Shown: positions 37,955 to 49,975, numbered from the stretch's first letter. The stretch: 64,000 nt of DNA from Rhynchopus euleeides (GCA_963210315.1 OY723296.1:744001-808000), one strand, 5' to 3'. Program-made: numbers and translations. The notes: a model not told the origin generated them from the sequence alone.

Positions 37955-40900
37955 GAGGGCGTGTCGCTGTGGCAGCAACGGGGTCAAGGGAGGGGGTGGG
38001 GGTGTGGGGGCATCGCAAAGGGACTGTGTTCTGGTGTCGTGCCAAGACAGAGCTCGACGGTAATTCGCAGGTCACCCTCCACAGCTTCGGGTGGTGGAGG
38101 GGCAATCGTCGGCACATTCATAGCAGAGAGTTTTGCGGAATGGAAAACAGAAAGCAGCGTTCGTCGGGTTGGCGTGCCATGCCCTTTGTTCGTGTGTTGG
38201 TTTGTTCGCTGGCCGGCGCACCCTGAATGCAGCGTGCGCACGACTCAGCTCAGCAGTGGTGGGCCTCTGGGTTGTGTGCAGAGGGGAGGTGTGGAAATGA
38301 CAGGGCAAGCTTGCCCTGCAGCACGCACTCGGAAGCAGGGGCGGTCGCCTAAACAAATTCGCGAAAGGAACAAAGGAAAAAACAAGCCTGCGCCGTGGCG
38401 TTGGCGACTGACTCAAGAGCCACCGCAGCGGGTGCAGGAAAGGCGGAAGGGTTGGTGGGGAGGGAGGGAACGGAACCACCAAGGGGAGACAAATTGGGAC
38501 ACCCAGTGTCTGTCCGGCCCGTGGTCAGACAAAAGCAGCCAGCACCGTGTATATTCCGCTGTGAACGGAAACTAACAGTGCCTGTGGTGGCCACGCGTTC
38601 ATTATTTGCGAGGGACAGCCTGGGGTTGTGTTCTGACAAGTTCAGTTCGCATAGTGTTTTTGTATGAGACTTCGCGTTTGTTATTGTTTGTGTTTTGTGT
38701 TTTGTGGTTTTGAGTCAGTGTTCGTGTTTGTTTTGAGTTCAGTTTTGTGAGAATAAGTCACTTGTAAAATGTTCGGAGTATGCACTGCCCCGGCACTGCC
38801 AGGACAGCAAAAGAGTGGCTCGCATGCACACATACGCACACCACAGAATACCGTGCTCTGGTGAAGGAGCGGTTGCTTAGATGTTGTAGGCGTGCGGCTC
38901 CTTCGCAGCGTCGGCCTCAGCCTCCGCAAGCATCTGCATGTACGAGGCCTCGTCGCGCTGCTGGTGCTGCGCCTGCTGCTTCTGCTTGCGCACCACCACG
39001 AAGGCAACCATCCCGCCCATGCACAGCGCCCCGGCAGCGCCCAGCAGAGCCCACAGCCACCCGCTGTGCTTGTCGCTGCTCTCCGAGGCAGCACCTGCCG
39101 TCTTGGGCGGCAGATCCTCCGCCCCCCCGAGCGGCACCACCTGCGAGCCCTGTGCCCCAGACAGCGGGCCCTCGTTGCGCATCGCCTGGTCCATGGCCTT
39201 CTTGATCTGGTCGGCTGTGGTTGCGGCGTCCCCGCCCAGCAGTGCGAAGTCGACGTACGTCCCGTCACTGTTCCCGTTGGCGGAGGCACCGAGTGCCACA
39301 CCAGCGCGGCCAGCGGGGGTGGCTGCCGGCTTGGGCTCCTGCTCGTGATCCTGCTCGTGCTCGTGCTCACGCTCCTCCTCCACACGCGCCTCCTCGTTCC
39401 AGCTGCGCGGCATCGGGCGTGCCCACGCCGCGTGCTTGTCGGCAGGCGGGACGGTGCCGTTCGCCATCAGGTGCCCCACCACACGCACCAGCAGCTGCGA
39501 CGGGTCCTTCTGCAGGTTCTCTGCAGCGCGCAGCAGCACCGCACGCACCTTGCGCAGCGTCTCCTTCGGGTTGGTGAACAGGTCCCCGAGCAGCCCGTGC
39601 AGCTTCACGCGCAGCTCACGCTTCGCCGGCTGCCCCTCCGCCTCCTCAGCCGCCTCCGCCGCCTCGTCGCGCTCACGCTGCTCCGCCTCGAACGCGGCAG
39701 AGCACCCGGCACCCTTCACCGCGCAGCAGTACTCCTGCTGGTCCGGCGCCATCGCCGTCTCCCCAGAAGCGTCCACCGCGCACTGCATCGCGCACGCCAC
39801 GTCCTTCGCGCGGCAGCACCACGTCCGGCGTGCCTCGCCCCACTCAGCCACGTCCGACCCGTCGAAGCACTCGAAGCGCGGCTGGCACGCCACCCCGAAC
39901 GCGCTGCAGCAGCGGCGCGCCACGGTGCTGTTCCAGTGCACACCCTCCTCCTCGGCCGCCTCGCACCGCTCCTCCGCCGCCTCGCGCTCCGGGTCCACGC
40001 AACGCACACCCTCGTGCTTGCAGCACCACTTCTGCTGCACCTCAGACCACGGCTGCGCCGTCTCCGCAGACCACTCGCAGTCGAAGTCGCGTGCGCTGCA
40101 CCCCACCATGTGGTTCCTGCAGCAGAAGGCGCGCCTGTCAGCACCCCACTCCGCTGCGTCCTCGTCAGCGTCCAGCTTGCACACGAACTTCGCAACAACA
40201 CCGCATGCGATCTTGTGCGACTTGCAGCACGACACGCGCGTCTCACGGTCCCACTCCGACACACGCCCACGGCACGTCCCGTTCCTGTGTGTGTGCTTCT
40301 CAGTCTCGTTGTGCTGGCGGTGCTCGCGCTCCTCGTGCTCCTCGCGCTCACGGTGCTCACGCTCCTCATGCTCGTGCTCACGGTCGTCGGTCTTGTTGCC
40401 ACGGTGCTTGCGCTCCTCACGCTCACGACGCTCACGCTCCTCGTGCTCCTCGCGCTCACGGTGCTCACGCTCCTCACGCTCGTGCTCGCGGTCGTCGGTC
40501 TTGTTGCCACGGTGCTGGCGCTCCTCACGCTCACGACGCTCACGCTCCTCGTGCTCCTCGCGTTCACGCTCGTGCTCGCGGTCGTCGGTCATGTTACCGC
40601 GGTGCTTGCGGTCCTCGTGCTCCTCACGCTCGTGCTCACGGTCCTCGGTCTTGTTCCCGCGGTGCTGGCGCTCCTCACGCTCACGACGCTCACGCTCCTC
40701 GTGCTCCTCACGCTCGTGCTCGCGGTCGTCAGTCATGTTCCCGCGGTGCTTGCGGTCCTCGCGCTCGCGACGCTCACGGTCCTCACGCTCGTGCTCGTGC
40801 TCGCGGTCGTCGGTCTTGTTGCCACGGTGCTTGCGCTCCTCGCGCTCACGGCGCTCACGCTCCTCGTGCTCCTCACGCTCGTGCTCACGGTCGTCGGTCA

Positions 40901-43415
40901 TGTTACCGCGGTGCTTGCGGTCCTCGTGCTCCTCACGCTCGTGCTCGCGGTCCTCTGTCTTGTTCCCGCGGTGCTGGCGCTCCTCACGCTCACGACGCTC
41001 ACGCTCCTCGTGCTCCTCGCGCTCGCGGTCGTCGGTCATGTTGCCACGGTGCTTGCGCTCCTCACGCTCACGGCGCTCACGCTCCTCGTGCTCCTCGCGC
41101 TCACGGTGTTCACGCTCCTCACGCTCGTGCTCACGGTCGTCAGTCATGTTACCGCGGTACTTGCGGTCCTCGCGCTCGCGACGCTCACGGTCCTCACGCT
41201 CGTGCTCGCGGTCGTCGGTCATGTTGCCACGGTGCTTGCGCTCCTCGCGCTCACGCTCCTCGTGCTCCTCACGCTCGTGCTCACGGTCGTCGGTCATGTT
41301 GCCACGGTGCTGGCGCTCCTCACGCTCACGACGCTCGCGCTCCTCGTGCTCCTCACGCTCGTGCTCGCGGTCGTCAGTCATGTTACCGCGGTGCTTGCGG
41401 TCCTCGCGCTCGCGACGCTCACGGTCCTCACGCTCGTGCTCGTGATCGCGGTCGTCGGTCTTGTTGCCACGGTGCTGGCGCTCCTCACGCTCACGACGCT
41501 CACGCTCCTCGTGCTCCTCGCGCTCGCGGTCGTCGGTCATGTTGCCACGGTGCTTGCGCTCCTCGCGCTCGCGGTGCTCACGCTCCTCACGCTCGTGCTC
41601 GTGCTCGCGGTTGTCAGTCATGTTCCCGCGGTGCTGGCGCTCCTCACGCTCGCGACGCTCAGGGTCCTCACGCTCCTCGTGGCCGTCACGGTCGTCCGTG
41701 TGGTTGCGCCCGCCAGTGCGGTCACCCTGCCACCTGTGCACCTCCTTGTCTGCGTCGTCCTTGTCGTCCGTCTCATTGCGGTGTGTGGGGAAAGGGCGGC
41801 GACGGTCCTGGACCGCCCCGCTGGCACCATGCTTCCCAGCAGGTGCAACACCGCCGACGCCCGAAGCGTCTGTCACCATGTCTGCATGCGTCACAGCAAG
41901 GCCCGACAGGGCGCACAGGCACAAGACCGCGGCACGCATTGCGCCCGTCCGATGTGTGTGTATGTGTGTTGTGTATCTGTGCATGCAGGTGTGTTGTGAC
42001 GGCAAGGCAGCCTGGCAGCACGCAGCACGTGTCGCAACAAAGAGAAGGGCGGGAGGCGGGCGTGGGTGTGGTGGTCGTGCAACGACTGCGTGCCGTGTGC
42101 TGCCATGTGCAGTGTGCACACTGCCACAGAGACAGGCACCTCTTCACTGCTGCACATCCGAGGTTGATGTGTATGTGGCAGCGAGATGCAGGCATTTCCA
42201 AACGCCATCCTTGGCAGGTACTTTGTCTGTGGGTGGCAGTTGCTTCCTTGTTGTGGGTTTGGTGGTTGCACCTTGCCCACTTCTTGACAACGTGTTGCAG
42301 CACAACCAGTACGAACACCACCTTGTCCAGTTCAACCGCTGCAATGATCGTTGGGAGGGTCACACCCTGAAGCGTTTAGGTACAAGATATCCAAAGAAGG
42401 CTCCCTTTCCCTGACAAACACGTGGATGCAAAACACCAGCAGATCCAGCACACAACAGGGACAGACCCAGCCCTAGAAGTACAGGGAGGTGGCGCTGTCG
42501 TAGAACATGTCTTCTGCAGCCTTCACGTCTTCCGGGGTGGTGATGCCCTTCCACGCACACACCACCTCGAACACCTGCACAATGTGGCACGGCTCCTGCC
42601 GGTTCTTCACCGTCTTCCCCGCCACAAACTTCTTCTCCGACTTCACCGCGTCGTACTGCGTACGGACATGCTGGAAGCTCGGGTGTGTTGGGCGGATGTC
42701 GCACCACGGCGCGTCAGTCTCGAGCAGCAGCCGCCCGGCAGGCAGTGCCTTCACCATCTCCTCCGAGTGCTCTGCACGCAGCGAGCACCCGTTCAGCCCC
42801 ACGTGCACTCCCAGCGCCAGCAGGCGCTGCAGCTCCGCCGCGTCCCCCGTGAATGAGTGGGAGCAGCCACGCGTGAAGATGTCGCGGTGTGCCTCCAGCA
42901 CCGCCTCGAAGTCGCCCCCGGTGCTGCGGTTGTGCAGAAACAGCGGCAGTCCGAAGCGGTGTGCCAGCTCCAGCTGCGCCGCAAACCACTTCTTCTGCAC
43001 GTCGCGCGGGCAGAACTCCTCCCTGTCGTAGTCCAGCCCACACTCCCCCACGGCGGCCACCACCCCGTCCGCCACCCCGCCCTCGATCAGCTCCGCAAGC
43101 CCCGCCAGCGTTGTCGCCCCTGACTCAAACTCCTGGCACCGCGTCGGGTGGCACCCCACGGTGCACCGCAGCTCCACCCCGAACCGGTTCCCGCGGTACC
43201 GCCTGCAGAGCTCGATGGCCTCGCGGCTCTCCTCCAGGTTGCCCCCCGTCACGAGCCACTTGGTGCACCCCGCCTCTGCAGAGCGCTGCAGCACCCTCTC
43301 GCGGTCATCCTCGTGCACCTGCTTGCCCCGGTACTCCCCCTGGAACATCGGGTCGGTAAAGTTCACCGCAATGTCGAAGAACCGCCGCTTCCACGGCACA
43401 GACGGCTGCGGGGGC
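37955..43415. repeat. Segmental duplication, right copy
   Basis: This is the partner of 24534-29665. It contains the same non-coding left part, the second sequon-repeat membrane-protein gene and the intact TatD gene. The right breakpoint is within TatD codons just upstream of the nuclease domain. Because TatD continues intact past that point, this locus is more likely the source and the left copy the derived one. The left neighbour here is the MFS gene instead of enoyl-CoA hydratase. Confidence 0.9.
38877..41939 (-). CDS. Type-I membrane protein with sequon repeats and Cys-rich domain (copy B)
   Basis: The paralogue of the gene at 25456-28458 is 1,020 residues long. Signal peptide, Cys-rich WCC...GC modules (~550-741), transmembrane helix (~960-983) and tail are nearly identical to copy A. 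The differences concentrate in the charged repeat region (~83-540), where order and number of HRGN[MK]TDD...HEREE units have been reshuffled. Copy B also has HEREEHEDRKHRGN variants. That pattern fits unequal exchange within the array after duplication. No intron is needed. Confidence 0.8.
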   Translation of the reverse strand: MRAAVLCLCALSGLAVTHADMVTDASGVGGVAPAGKHGASGAVQDRRRPFPTHRNETDDKDDADKEVHRWQGDRTGGRNHTDDRDGHEEREDPERREREERQHRGNMTDNREHEHEREEREHREREERKHRGNMTDDREREEHEERERREREERQHRGNKTDDRDHEHEREDRERREREDRKHRGNMTDDREHEREEHEERERREREERQHRGNMTDDREHEREEHEEREREERKHRGNMTDDREHEREDRERREREDRKYRGNMTDDREHEREEREHREREEHEERERREREERKHRGNMTDDREREEHEERERREREERQHRGNKTEDREHEREEHEDRKHRGNMTDDREHEREEHEERERREREERKHRGNKTDDREHEHEREDRERREREDRKHRGNMTDDREHEREEHEERERREREERQHRGNKTEDREHEREEHEDRKHRGNMTDDREHEREREEHEERERREREERQHRGNKTDDREHEREEREHREREEHEERERREREERKHRGNKTDDREHEHEEREHREREEHEEREHRQHNETEKHTHRNGTCRGRVSEWDRETRVSCCKSHKIACGVVAKFVCKLDADEDAAEWGADRRAFCCRNHMVGCSARDFDCEWSAETAQPWSEVQQKWCCKHEGVRCVDPEREAAEERCEAAEEEGVHWNSTVARRCCSAFGVACQPRFECFDGSDVAEWGEARRTWCCRAKDVACAMQCAVDASGETAMAPDQQEYCCAVKGAGCSAAFEAEQRERDEAAEAAEEAEGQPAKRELRVKLHGLLGDLFTNPKETLRKVRAVLLRAAENLQKDPSQLLVRVVGHLMANGTVPPADKHAAWARPMPRSWNEEARVEEEREHEHEQDHEQEPKPAATPAGRAGVALGASANGNSDGTYVDFALLGGDAATTADQIKKAMDQAMRNEGPLSGAQGSQVVPLGGAEDLPPKTAGAASESSDKHSGWLWALLGAAGALCMGGMVAFVVVRKQKQQAQHQQRDEASYMQMLAEAEADAAKEPHAYNI

Positions 43416-43654
43416 GGGACCGGTGGAGCCACACTGCCCGCCGTGCCCTGCTTGCCACCCTGCTTCTTCGCACCTTTCGGCTTGGCAGGCGCACCTCCTG
43501 GCGCCGGCACACCGCCGGCCTGACGCTGCCCACCACCGGTCAGACCCTCGCACTCCGCAAGCCGCTGCTTCTGCCGCGCCAGCTCCCGCTCCATCTCTGC
43601 GATGCCACGTCGCACTTCCTCGGACTCGCTCAGCACAGCACGACGCAACGCCAT
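42473..43654 (-). CDS. TatD-family metal-dependent nuclease (TATDN1-like)
   Basis: This intronless gene encodes 393 residues. Residues 1-~90 are an N-terminal extension: a helix (EEVRRGIAEMERELARQKQRL) followed by Pro/Gly/Lys-rich linker. The TIM-barrel nuclease domain starts at RRFFDIAVNFTDPMFQGEYRG. Conserved metal or active-site residues are E204 in VGECGLDYDR, H241 in LFLHNRS, H266 in HSFTG and D314 in LLLETDAPWCDI. As in TATDN1 orthologues, the first HxH pair of bacterial TatD is replaced (DIAVN). The family are 3'-5' exonucleases or endonucleases linked to DNA repair and apoptotic DNA breakdown. It starts 437 bp from the end of the next gene upstream. A broken duplicate lies at 28984-29670. 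Confidence 0.9.
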   Translation of the reverse strand: MALRRAVLSESEEVRRGIAEMERELARQKQRLAECEGLTGGGQRQAGGVPAPGGAPAKPKGAKKQGGKQGTAGSVAPPVPPPQPSVPWKRRFFDIAVNFTDPMFQGEYRGKQVHEDDRERVLQRSAEAGCTKWLVTGGNLEESREAIELCRRYRGNRFGVELRCTVGCHPTRCQEFESGATTLAGLAELIEGGVADGVVAAVGECGLDYDREEFCPRDVQKKWFAAQLELAHRFGLPLFLHNRSTGGDFEAVLEAHRDIFTRGCSHSFTGDAAELQRLLALGVHVGLNGCSLRAEHSEEMVKALPAGRLLLETDAPWCDIRPTHPSFQHVRTQYDAVKSEKKFVAGKTVKNRQEPCHIVQVFEVVCAWKGITTPEDVKAAEDMFYDSATSLYF

Positions 43655-44574
43655 ACTGCCTGTCAGACGGTCTGGTGATATCCCAGCCGTGCTCTGCCTG
43701 GCAAGACACGCGGGCTACTTCCTGAAGGGCGCATGTGTGGCCCTAACACACACCCCTGCCCCACCTCTGAATTTGTCACAGACATACAAAAAGGGTGTTG
43801 TGAAAAGGCTACACCGCGGCGTTTGGCAGAAGGGTATCAGGTAGGGTTGTCGTGGGGAGGAGGAGGGGGCGGGGCGGGGGCAGCGGCGTCGATGAAGGTG
43901 AGGCGCAGAGGCGGCATCCATTCGCTATCTATACGCATGTCACAGGGATGGGGAGGGGGTGCCGCGTCGGTAGAACGCTGGCAGAAATGTGGTGCAACCC
44001 AGATGGTAATGTGGGTGCCGCAGCAAAGGCAAGGGCAGCGTGGGGCTTGAGGCCTATTGGCCCCGCCTGAAGGGGGGCATGAAGAGGGGATCACATCAGG
44101 TGCCGCAGCTCTGGCACAATCTCGTCTGATTTGCAGTGGTGAAACGAAGAGACAAAACTGCGCACGCCGAAGGCGCGGGGTGCCGCCGTTTCCCGCCCTG
44201 TCTCAATGTCCCACTCCCGAAGGTTGTGGTCAGCAGAGGCCGACACAACAGTGCGGCCATCACGCGACACTGCAACACTGACAATGTCGTCGTAGTGGCC
44301 GGTCTTCTCAAATATCTGCTTTCCTGTTGAAGCATCCAACACCACCACAGTGTGGAGGGACGTGCCACACACCAATTTAGATCCGTCGGGTGTGATTGCA
44401 AGGCAGCAGTTCCGCAACACCTGCAGGCCACAGGGGTGTGTGGGGAACCCTGAGCCATACATACGTTCTGTCGGCCTGGCATCCTGATGTCTCCAGCAAA
44501 CCCCGACAGACGTGTCCTGAATTCGCCGTCGTCAAGAATATAAATGGTACGCGCCTGGAAGGTGTGTGTGTGTG

Positions 44575-44635
44575 TGTGGTGACCACGTTTTGTGCGGGGA
44601 GATCCTGCGCGGATCATAGCCCACCCTGTGTGTGG
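44575..44635 (-). repeat. Copy of the 6.05-kb repeat, inside an intron
   Basis: GTGACCACGTTTTGTGCGGGGAG and the next ~35 bases are the reverse complement of 6045-6105 with one difference. Relative to the host gene's strand it lies in the first of the two 3' introns. Confidence 0.7.
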
Positions 44636-47600
44636 GGACAGTGGGGATGGCACCAAAAGCAGGGGCGTGTGCCTCGGTGTGTCCCACATTGATACACTGA
44701 CAACAGCATCAACCACCCCCTTTGCCCACCTCCGAACACCAAATGCCCTCTGCCGCACGCAATACCTTTTTGCCCCCTCGCGGGCAGAGGCGGGCGCGCA
44801 CCTCACAGATCTCTCTGTCGGTGGTGTACGTCACATCGAGAGTCCGGCGTATCCACGAGGGCTCTGAGGAGATGTCCCACACCCGCACTGACCCATCTAA
44901 CGACGCTGACACACACCGCGAAGCTCCGAGGAAGCCGACGCACGTGATACTGGAGTCATGCCCAACAAGCCTAATGAGTTCCTTGCCAGTGATGTCCCAC
45001 ACCCGCACCGACCGGTCCTGTGACCCGGTGACAACACGCCTGCTGTCTGGTGAGAATTCAACGGAGGTGATCGACGCGGTGTGGCGTGTGATCTGACCGC
45101 GCGTCTTGCCGCTCTGAAGGTCAAACACACGCACCTTCTGGTAAGCCGCCGAGGCCCCGAGCTGCCCATTAGGCGAAGTGGCTACAGCCTGGACAATCAC
45201 GGTGTGCAGGCGGCGGCACCAACGCTGCTCTCGCAGACGCATGTCGTACATCGCAGTGCATTCACTCAAGCCGAACACCCCGTAGGCACCATCGGATGTG
45301 ATGGCAGCACAGTTGGCCTCCATACCCCTTTCGAAGCGGAGGATCACCTCCCCAGTGGCGAGGGACCACAGCCTGCACCCTTTGAAACACTCCTTCTGCA
45401 CGTAGGTGGTGAGCACCAGCTCTGCACCGGGAACCACTTCCATGGTATGCGTCATGTCTTCGGACCGCAGACCCTCGCTCCACGAGGGGAGCACCCACTC
45501 GCGGAGCATGCCATCGGAGGAGCAGGACAGCAGCTTGCCGCCCTGCGACAGGGCGAGGCAGTTGATGGGTGCCGCATGGTTGTCCAGCCTGAGCAGTTGT
45601 GTCCCTGCCATGTCCCACATGCGTATCGTGGTGTCATAGGAAGCAGTCACCGTCTTCAACGAATCGGGTGTGAAGAGAAGCGATGTGATAGGCGCGCGGT
45701 GCCCAGTCACCTTCACGTACCGTCGTGTGCCGCACTCCCAGAGAAAAAAATTAACTCGATCGACAATTCCAACCCGATGCATGTCAGGTGACACCACCGC
45801 GATATAGATGTAAAAGCTGGAGCGGACACAGTCCAGGCGGGTATACTCCTGTGGGGATTCAGGATCCTTCCCGAAGATCCGTGCCTTCTTGTCGTGCGAT
45901 GCGACTAGCAACCGCCCGTCGGGGAAGCACGCGAGGGCGGTGTTCTCCCAGCCCATGCGGATCTGGCTCTGGAGTGTGGCGTCCTGCCAGCCCCACACCC
46001 TCACGACGCGGTCGGCAGTGGACCCCGTCACGACCGACTCCCCATCAGCCGACACAGCGAGGCTTGTGATGGGGTGGGTGTGCTTGATGCACTGCAGGCA
46101 CCGCATCGTCTCCCACTCCCACACGCGGACCGTGGTGTCGATGGATGCGGAGAACACAGTCCTCCCCGGCACAGCCACCGCCGTGACAGCCTTGGTGTGC
46201 GGCGTCTCCTTCACAATGCGATACCCACCCAAGCGGAGGTCTAAGAAGCGCAGCTCAGAGTTGATCCCGCCTGCAACCCCGCACTCCCCATCGTCCGATA
46301 TGGCCAAAGCCAGATTCTCACCTGTGTCGGTCATGGGGGGCGCGGTGAGGCCGAAGGTCGTGCCCTCCCATGTGGTGCCCGTGAGGCAGACGTCGTTAAA
46401 CTCGCTGTGCTCCATCCAGCAGGAGTGCAGCTGGCACCCGGTGAGATCTGCCCGCCAGAACACCGCCCCCCGAAGATCGCCCTCCGTGATGCGTGTGCCG
46501 CTGATATCCGTCGAGATGGTGACCCTAGCGCGTGCCATCAACGCCATCGCATTGGATGCCGCAGCAGACACCTCGGGGGTCACCCCCTCGCCACGCGTCG
46601 CATAAACCAGGTCGAGCAGGCTCGACTTTACCCGGGAAGCCTCATCCCCATCCTTGGGCCAGAGCCCCCCGAAGAAGCGAAGCACGTTCTGCGACTCCTT
46701 GTTGAAGTGACGCCACACCTCATCCTGCAGGGTGCCAGCGGGATCCCTCACGAGCCGCCGCGCGACAAGGTATTCCCCTATAGACTTGTGCCTGAAAGAG
46801 AAGGCGCTCTCGGGGTCTCCAAAGTCCTCCACTCGAAACGGCAGCTTCCGGAAGCACTGCATGGCATGCAGGTTGCCGCGCTGGGAGAGGGCCTTGTCCT
46901 CCTTCCCGATGCGCCCCTGCCACACGTTGGCCTGCAGCATGCGGCAGGCAATCAGCTCCGCAGTCTGCAGCAGGGTCTCGCTCGACAGCTCCATATCCGC
47001 CACAGCGTCAGTTGCGATCTTCACAAGATACGCCTCATAGACATCGGTCTCCGGAAGCTCGCTGTCATCCGAGGGGATGGAGGCATGCGCAAAGCACGCC
47101 ATATGCAGCAGGAAGGGCGTCCGGAGCCCTGTCAGCTTCTCCCCCTTCGCGGGGGAAATCGTTGTGGTGGCATCCTTGCAGGCACGGTTGTAGTTCCGGA
47201 TGTACTTCTTCGCGTCGCCATTTGTAAAGGGTTGCATATACCTCACAACGGTCCCCGCCCCACACACCTCCACAGGAGCCACACGGATGCTCTGGAGGTA
47301 TTCGCTGCGGGTGGTCAGGATGACATGGCAGTTGGAGGTGACCCATTCGTGCAGGGTCAGGATGCCGTCTCCAGTGGAGAGGATCAGGTCGGCGGTCAGC
47401 CCGCACTCATCGAGGGAGTCGAGGATCAGGACAACGTGGTAGTCCCGCCCGAGGGCAGCCATGTCTTCGGCGCGCAGGCCGTAGGACTTCTGGATGAACT
47501 TGTCGAGTCCGCATGGCTGGATCAGCTTGTCCGTCACAGTCGGGAGGGCGATGAATATGGGGAAGAATGGCTTTCCGTCGGCATCCAGCTTGGGGATTCC

Positions 47601-48216
47601 TGACTGAGACAGAACAAGGTCACTCAGGAGGGCGATGGAGGCAGAGGTCTTGCCGGTCCCGCCGTCGCCCAGCAGGCACAGCGGGCGGCGCTCCGCCTCC
47701 TGGACCCACTTCAGCACCTCCTCGCGCAGGGGGGTGGTGTCGTTTTCGACGACGATGAAGTCGTTCCCGACACGGCCTTCGACGTAGGTTTTGAGGTATT
47801 CAGCGAAGAGGTCGACTATCTCACGGAGGACGTTCTGCAGTGCGTCGATCTGCTCCTCAGGCGCAGGGGGTGTGGCTGACTCCTCCTGCATCACAATCAC
47901 GTCGAAGTTGATCCCCATCATGCGGAGCAGCGTTGGGGACAGCTTCCACTGCACCTTGAACTGGATGTTGCAGGAGTACAGCAGCTCCTTCTCCTTCACG
48001 AAGATGGAGGAGAAGGCCACATCCGCAGCCCCCTCGTGTGCGATGATGACGAAGAATGTCCCGCTGCTGTCGTATATAAAAGACTTGGCGACATCCTTGA
48101 CGAGCGACGTTGAGGTGAAGGAGTTCCACACAACCCGGCTATCCACCTTGTACCGCATTGACACGTTCGTTGAAATTCCCCGGAAGACGGTGGTCATCTT
48201 TTTCCACCTGCAGTTA

Positions 48217-49975
48217 CAGGGGGGGGTCAAATAAACGTACTTAGTACTACTATTCGGCGAACGCGCGGGCCTAAATCGACCTCGCCAGAAAATTAATAAA
48301 TAGTTTGCGAGCGAATAGACGTACTAAGTACGTCTATTCAACTTTTCCTAAAAACGCTGTTTGCAGGGGCTCTGCGGGGCTGTTTGGTCCACCAGGGGCG
48401 CGCTGGCCACTGCTGTCGTCCGTCTCTCACTTCTTCTGCCTTCCGGTCGAGTATCCGCTCTGTTCTCGTCCTACCACTCGCCCCTCATTTGGTTTCGTAC
48501 CGTTTTGATTTGTATTGCCCCCCCCCCCCCTGGTTGACATTCTTGTTGAGTTAGTGAAAGCATACACAGTTCATCAGAGCTGTCAGCTTCACTGTCGGTG
48601 GTTGGTTGGTGCGTTGATGCTTAAAAAAAGATGTGAAAAAGACAAGCCACAACCAGCACGCCCCAACTTACTTCTTCTTCAAGTTCTTGGGCTTGCTGGG
48701 GCAAGTCTGCATGTTGTGCCCAGGCTTCCTACACCCTTTGCAGAGCCTGCGGTGTTTGTTGGGAGTCTGGGTGGTCGGGGACGCTGCGCGCTTCTTTTCG
48801 GAGGACTGGGAGGACTGGGAAGGCTGTGTCTGTGTGAGAGAGTTCACACGAACCGGCTTCGCCCATGCCAAGATGCTTGACTGTTGGGTTGGCTGAGACA
48901 CAACTTTCTTTTGGGTGGACTGCTTCTCTGTGCTCTCTTTTGCCTTCCCGTCCAACCCAGGTTCAAGGTCCGCACCACCAGCCTCAGGGGATGTTTCTGT
49001 GCTTGGTGCGAAGGTGAGGTCCGGACAAAGGGAGCTCTTCACGAACCCGTCCTCCTCACCCGACACCTTCAGCACGTACCCCATATCCCGCAAGCGCTCG
49101 GCTACCAGCGTGCCCTGGCCCGGGCCAGTTGGTTGAAGGAAGGCCGGGGAGCGCATGGCGGTGGCCCATCCTCGAATATCTTGAACAGGAGGCATTCCAT
49201 CAGCAGGAGGCACATGAAAGCATCGGACGTCATCATTATGTCGGACACCAGCCGAAGCTATTGGCTCTGTTGGTGGATGGTGAAATCTGGGCAGTTGGAT
49301 TGCGGGTTTGCGGGCGTGTGTTGATCAGTGCTGCACAACAGGAGAGAATGTCAAACAACGTCAGGGAAGGGGGCTGCGGGGGGTGGGGGGTGGGCTCAGC
49401 TGGTCCTCGAAGGCTACATCTATGGTGAGGTGTGTCTGGGGCCATCCGTCCACATCTTCTCGTTGGTGGTAGGGACTGCGGACGCCGTAGATGAGGAGTC
49501 GTTTAATGCGCGCCGCTCTTCAGCAGTGATTTTGACGCCTCTGGACCCCAGGAGTTTGCGGGTTTCCGGGTTTGCGGTCTTCAGCAGTGGTTCTGATGCC
49601 TCTGGACCGCAGGAGTTTGCGGGTTCGCTGGTTTCCCGTCCGTATGTGTCTGAGGGGGGATGCCCCGATTCCCTTCGTCACGACATATCTTTGAGCGTAG
49701 GTCACTTCCCCCCTCTACGGACCCCGTGCACCCTGGTTCCCCTAAGTGGCACCAATAGACCCCGTTGTCCCCATTCCTTGCCCCAAAGTTTGCAGATTTG
49801 TGTGTCTCCAAAAAGAAAATCTCAAAAAAAACGAAAAATTTCCCCAAAAAAAAAGGGTGAAAAGTAAGTACTACTATTCAACGGCCCAACGTGCCCCAGA
49901 GCCCCAAAAAAATAAGTACTACTATTCGGCTAAGTACTACTATTCAACTAAGTACGTTTATTTGACCCCCCCCTG
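48217..49975. mobile_element. 1,759-bp TA-flanked DNA transposon inserted in the ART coding region
   Basis: The ends are CAGGGGGGGGTCAAATAAACG... and its exact complement, with the inverted repeat continuing through TACTTAG. TA flanks both sides (48215-48216, 49976-49977). The AGTACTACTATTC motif repeats several times at both subterminal regions. Part of the terminal sequence, GGGGGGGTCAAAT, is shared with the fold-back elements at 8593, 52993, 61806 and 63420, so all may use the same transposase. Inside is one partial-looking ORF with a zinc knuckle. The insertion is exonic and interrupts the ADP-ribosyltransferase domain. Confidence 0.85.
48668..49213 (-). CDS. Zinc-knuckle ORF of the TA-flanked transposon
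   Basis: This 181-residue frame ends in a CCHC zinc knuckle, CKGCRKPGHNMQTC, followed by a lysine-rich tail (SKPKNLKKK). The middle is Ser/Thr/Gln-rich and disordered. CCHC knuckles near the C-terminus are common in several transposase families, such as MULE-type. No DDE core is visible, so this may be the remaining 3' part of a transposase in an internally deleted element, or an accessory protein. Family not assigned. Confidence 0.5.
   Translation of the reverse strand: MPPADGMPPVQDIRGWATAMRSPAFLQPTGPGQGTLVAERLRDMGYVLKVSGEEDGFVKSSLCPDLTFAPSTETSPEAGGADLEPGLDGKAKESTEKQSTQKKVVSQPTQQSSILAWAKPVRVNSLTQTQPSQSSQSSEKKRAASPTTQTPNKHRRLCKGCRKPGHNMQTCPSKPKNLKKK

Noticed and set aside
48217-48260. Intron explanation for the gap in the ART/NACHT gene
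   Set aside because: The gap has perfect inverted termini and a TA duplication and lacks GT...AG ends on the coding strand, so it is an element insertion, not an intron.
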